Source: Opitutales bacterium UBA7389 (GTDB lineage: Bacteria; Verrucomicrobiota; Verrucomicrobiia; Opitutales; Opitutaceae). Taken from it: a DNA stretch of 8,338 nt. The stretch's first letter is position 1. Every line of letters begins with the position of its first letter. This document shows positions 6,774-8,338 of the stretch, piece by piece. The DNA lies in the NCBI GenBank assembly GCA_002474325.1, contig DKNL01000194.1, positions 1 through 8,338 on the forward strand, read 5' to 3'. Below the pieces are notes generated by a model that was given only the letters and a program-made list of their open reading frames with translations, did no database searches and was not told the DNA's origin. The position numbers and the translations under genes were made by a program.

Positions 6774-8066
6774 CTACGTCAGCCCCTCTAAGGTTCCCGT
6801 ACTCGTGCCGAACTGATCGATCTCCATACCAAATCGCTGCAACATGGACAGGAAAAGGTTGCAGGCTGGCGTCTGACCATAACCGGATTTGGCAAATGAC
6901 ATATGTTCGCCGTGCCGAAATCCCCCACCGGCAAGGACTAGCGGCAAGTCTCGGTTAGAATGTGAGCTGGCATTTCCCATTCCGCTGCCAAAGAGAACTA
7001 TGGTTTTATCGAGCAGAGATTCACTGTCCGAGGATTGAGCCCGTTTCAGTTCACCCAGGAATCTCGCAAACTGCCGGGTATGAAAAGACTCGATTATCGA
7101 TAGCTGCTTAAGACGATTGATGTCTTGCCCGTGATGGGTAAGGAAATGGTATCCCTGGGTCACCCCCGGGAGTCCCGAATCGCCACCCCAGCCATTGATG
7201 GCACAAGACAAGATACGAGTCGAGTCCGTCTCTAGGGCCAAGCGCATGAGATCATAGAAGAGCGGCACTTCGTGATAAAAATCAGTGGGAATGGGACGGG
7301 GCAACCGGTAGTCGGTCTTAGGTTTCGGCTCGGATAGCCAAGCAGATGATTGAGCCAAACGCTGCTCTACCTGTCGAATAGAAGTGAAATACTCATCTAG
7401 TTTTTCGGTGTCCGATTTACTGATACGTTTTTTAAGAGCTGCAGCATCGTCGCGAACGACGTCGAGTATGCTGCTATTGAGATTGTACGAGGTCGCTAAT
7501 CGGCGTTTTTTGGAATCGGGCGTCTCTTGAAAAAGGGCATCGAACAGGTCTTGTAATTTCGAGATCGGTGGGATCTCGACACTGTTTCGGGTCCACGAAA
7601 TACTCCCTCCCCCAATGCCAATGGGAATCGATCGGTAGCGCGTTCGCGAACCTACGGACTCGGCTGCCTTTTGGTCGACGGTGATATTTCCTTCCGGCAT
7701 GGCTTTCGCTTTGTTGGACATGATACCGGACAGGTAAGTGTGCACCGCCTCATGCCCGCCTTTAATGCCCGGGTGATCGAGCTGCGAGAACACCGTAAAT
7801 TCGTCGCGAATATGGGCGAGAGGCTGCAAAAGCTTTGGAAGCTTATAGTGCCTACCCGTTTCGGCAGGGAAGAAATCACCAGGATAGAGACCGTAATTTA
7901 GGCCAATGCAAACCAACCGCATAGGCGTCCTATCCGGTTGACTGGAAGCTAATAGCGGGCGAGCTATATTGAGCGACTCCAGAAAGGGCAATGCGATTAC
8001 GGCTCCCGTTCCTCGCAAGAAGGACCGACGGTCAATGTAAGCGTGCCTTGGCTTAATTTTATCCAT
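6774..8066 (-). CDS. DUF1552 family protein, Tat-exported
   Basis: This is a 430-residue protein when started at the ATG at 8066. The open frame also includes a TTG two codons upstream at 8072, but the ATG is preferred. Residues 12-19 (DRRSFLRG) followed by GAVIALPFL form a twin-arginine signal, so the protein is probably exported folded and may carry a cofactor or metal. Family landmarks are LVCIGLNYGLYPGDFFP (51-67), HPG..GGHE.VHTYLSG (98-114), SWTR (157-160), PLFYDLMRLALETDSTRI (268-285) and the C-terminal SGMGNASSHSNRDLPLVLAG (361-380). The histidine- and asparagine-rich last motif resembles that of DUF1501 and alkaline phosphatase-like relatives and could bind metal. Length is normal for the family. 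Its function is unestablished; it is almost always encoded beside a DUF1592-type protein, as here, where the next gene starts two bases after its stop. No convincing ribosome-binding site precedes the ATG. Confidence 0.93.
   Translation of the reverse strand: MDKIKPRHAYIDRRSFLRGTGAVIALPFLESLNIARPLLASSQPDRTPMRLVCIGLNYGLYPGDFFPAETGRHYKLPKLLQPLAHIRDEFTVFSQLDHPGIKGGHEAVHTYLSGIMSNKAKAMPEGNITVDQKAAESVGSRTRYRSIPIGIGGGSISWTRNSVEIPPISKLQDLFDALFQETPDSKKRRLATSYNLNSSILDVVRDDAAALKKRISKSDTEKLDEYFTSIRQVEQRLAQSSAWLSEPKPKTDYRLPRPIPTDFYHEVPLFYDLMRLALETDSTRILSCAINGWGGDSGLPGVTQGYHFLTHHGQDINRLKQLSIIESFHTRQFARFLGELKRAQSSDSESLLDKTIVLFGSGMGNASSHSNRDLPLVLAGGGFRHGEHMSFAKSGYGQTPACNLFLSMLQRFGMEIDQFGTSTGTLEGLT
6783..6788 (-). 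promoter_or_regulatory. Possible ribosome-binding site for the DUF1592-type gene
   Basis: GAGGGG on the minus strand lies inside the last codons of the DUF1552 gene, 11 bases before the GTG at 6771. The spacing is slightly long. It supports that GTG over the in-frame GTG at 6753, which has AGAAAGG directly abutting it with no spacer. Confidence 0.35.
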
Positions 8067-8268
8067 ATCCAATAGTTAACCACTAACGAGCGAAGCAGAC
8101 GAATAAACACAAATTTCATGGTAAACGCAAATCAATAAGTTGTTCCCATCATCGATGAAACGCTAGACATTTTATCGGCAACATTCCTTCCCCTTTTCTG
8201 GAATATGATATTAAAAATCAAGGATTTCGCTGGGGACGCCGACTTTATTTCAATCTAGGAATAAAGAT

Positions 8269-8288
8269 CCCCACCGTATGTAGTGGGG
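8269..8288. repeat. GC-rich hairpin in the upstream non-coding region
   Basis: CCCCAC and GTGGGG form a perfect six-base stem around an eight-base loop (CGTATGTA). On the plus strand it is followed by TATTTGAAATT, which is terminator-like for plus-strand transcription. However, no plus-strand gene is seen here, and the gene upstream of this region lies outside the window. Confidence 0.4.
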
Positions 8289-8298
8289 TATTTGAAAT

Positions 8299-8327
8299 TG
8301 TAGACGCGTCGGTCGTTCGCGACTACA
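8299..8327. repeat. Imperfect palindrome, possible dispersed REP-like element
   Basis: TGTAGACGCG pairs with CGCGACTACA (nine of ten positions) around the nine-base loop TCGGTCGTT. It lies ten bases from the preceding hairpin, in non-coding sequence far upstream of the DUF1552 gene. Extragenic palindromes of this size are often dispersed repeats, but only one copy is visible here. Confidence 0.4.
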
Positions 8328-8338
8328 GCATACAGCTC

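Noticed and set aside
8102..8130. Promoter-like TTGCGT and TTTATT spaced by 17 bases upstream of the DUF1552 gene
   Set aside because: Each box matches the consensus only partially, and such matches are common in AT-rich non-coding DNA.

Overview
The window looks like a chromosomal segment of a Planctomycetota/Verrucomicrobiota-type bacterium. I favour Verrucomicrobiota (Opitutae-like), with moderate confidence. The main evidence is the adjacent pair of a Tat-exported DUF1552 protein and a large DUF1587/DUF1592/DUF1588/DUF1585 haem-motif protein, which is a hallmark of that superphylum. The ExbD remnant and the large secreted DUF1080-like/FG-GAP protein fit the same group. Every recognisable gene is on the minus strand, so transcription runs from high to low coordinates.

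Right half (4252-8338): an upstream non-coding stretch carries two GC-rich hairpins near the window edge. It is followed by the DUF1552 gene (start best placed at 8066) and, two bases after its stop, the 839-residue DUF1592-type gene, which starts with GTG. These two form a tight operon. Both products are predicted to be exported. The second has two CxxCH motifs, so it may be a c-type cytochrome-like envelope protein. The function of this gene pair is not established.

Middle (2267-4048): a 593-residue secreted protein combines an N-terminal DUF1080/concanavalin-like domain with seven FG-GAP/VCBS calcium-binding repeats, probably a seven-bladed propeller. A strong hairpin 38 bases past its stop may end its transcription.

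Left part (1-2134): this is a stretch of gene decay. In transcription order it holds (i) the first quarter of a PQQ-type quinoprotein lipoprotein, frameshifted and truncated; (ii) a full-length single-domain rhodanese gene broken by one frameshift; (iii) an apparently intact short-chain dehydrogenase (SDR); and (iv) an ExbD/TolR-like gene with three frameshifts and two in-frame stops. The ExbD and rhodanese reconstructions come from translating segments of the minus strand by hand. The three broken genes surround one intact gene, while the three large genes upstream read through 8- and 9-base homopolymers without damage. This favours real local decay over poor sequence quality, though it does not prove it.

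I found no RNA gene, CRISPR array, transposase or phage gene. I see no convincing new biological system. The most noteworthy content is the hidden pseudogene cluster and the exported DUF1552/DUF1592/FG-GAP group.
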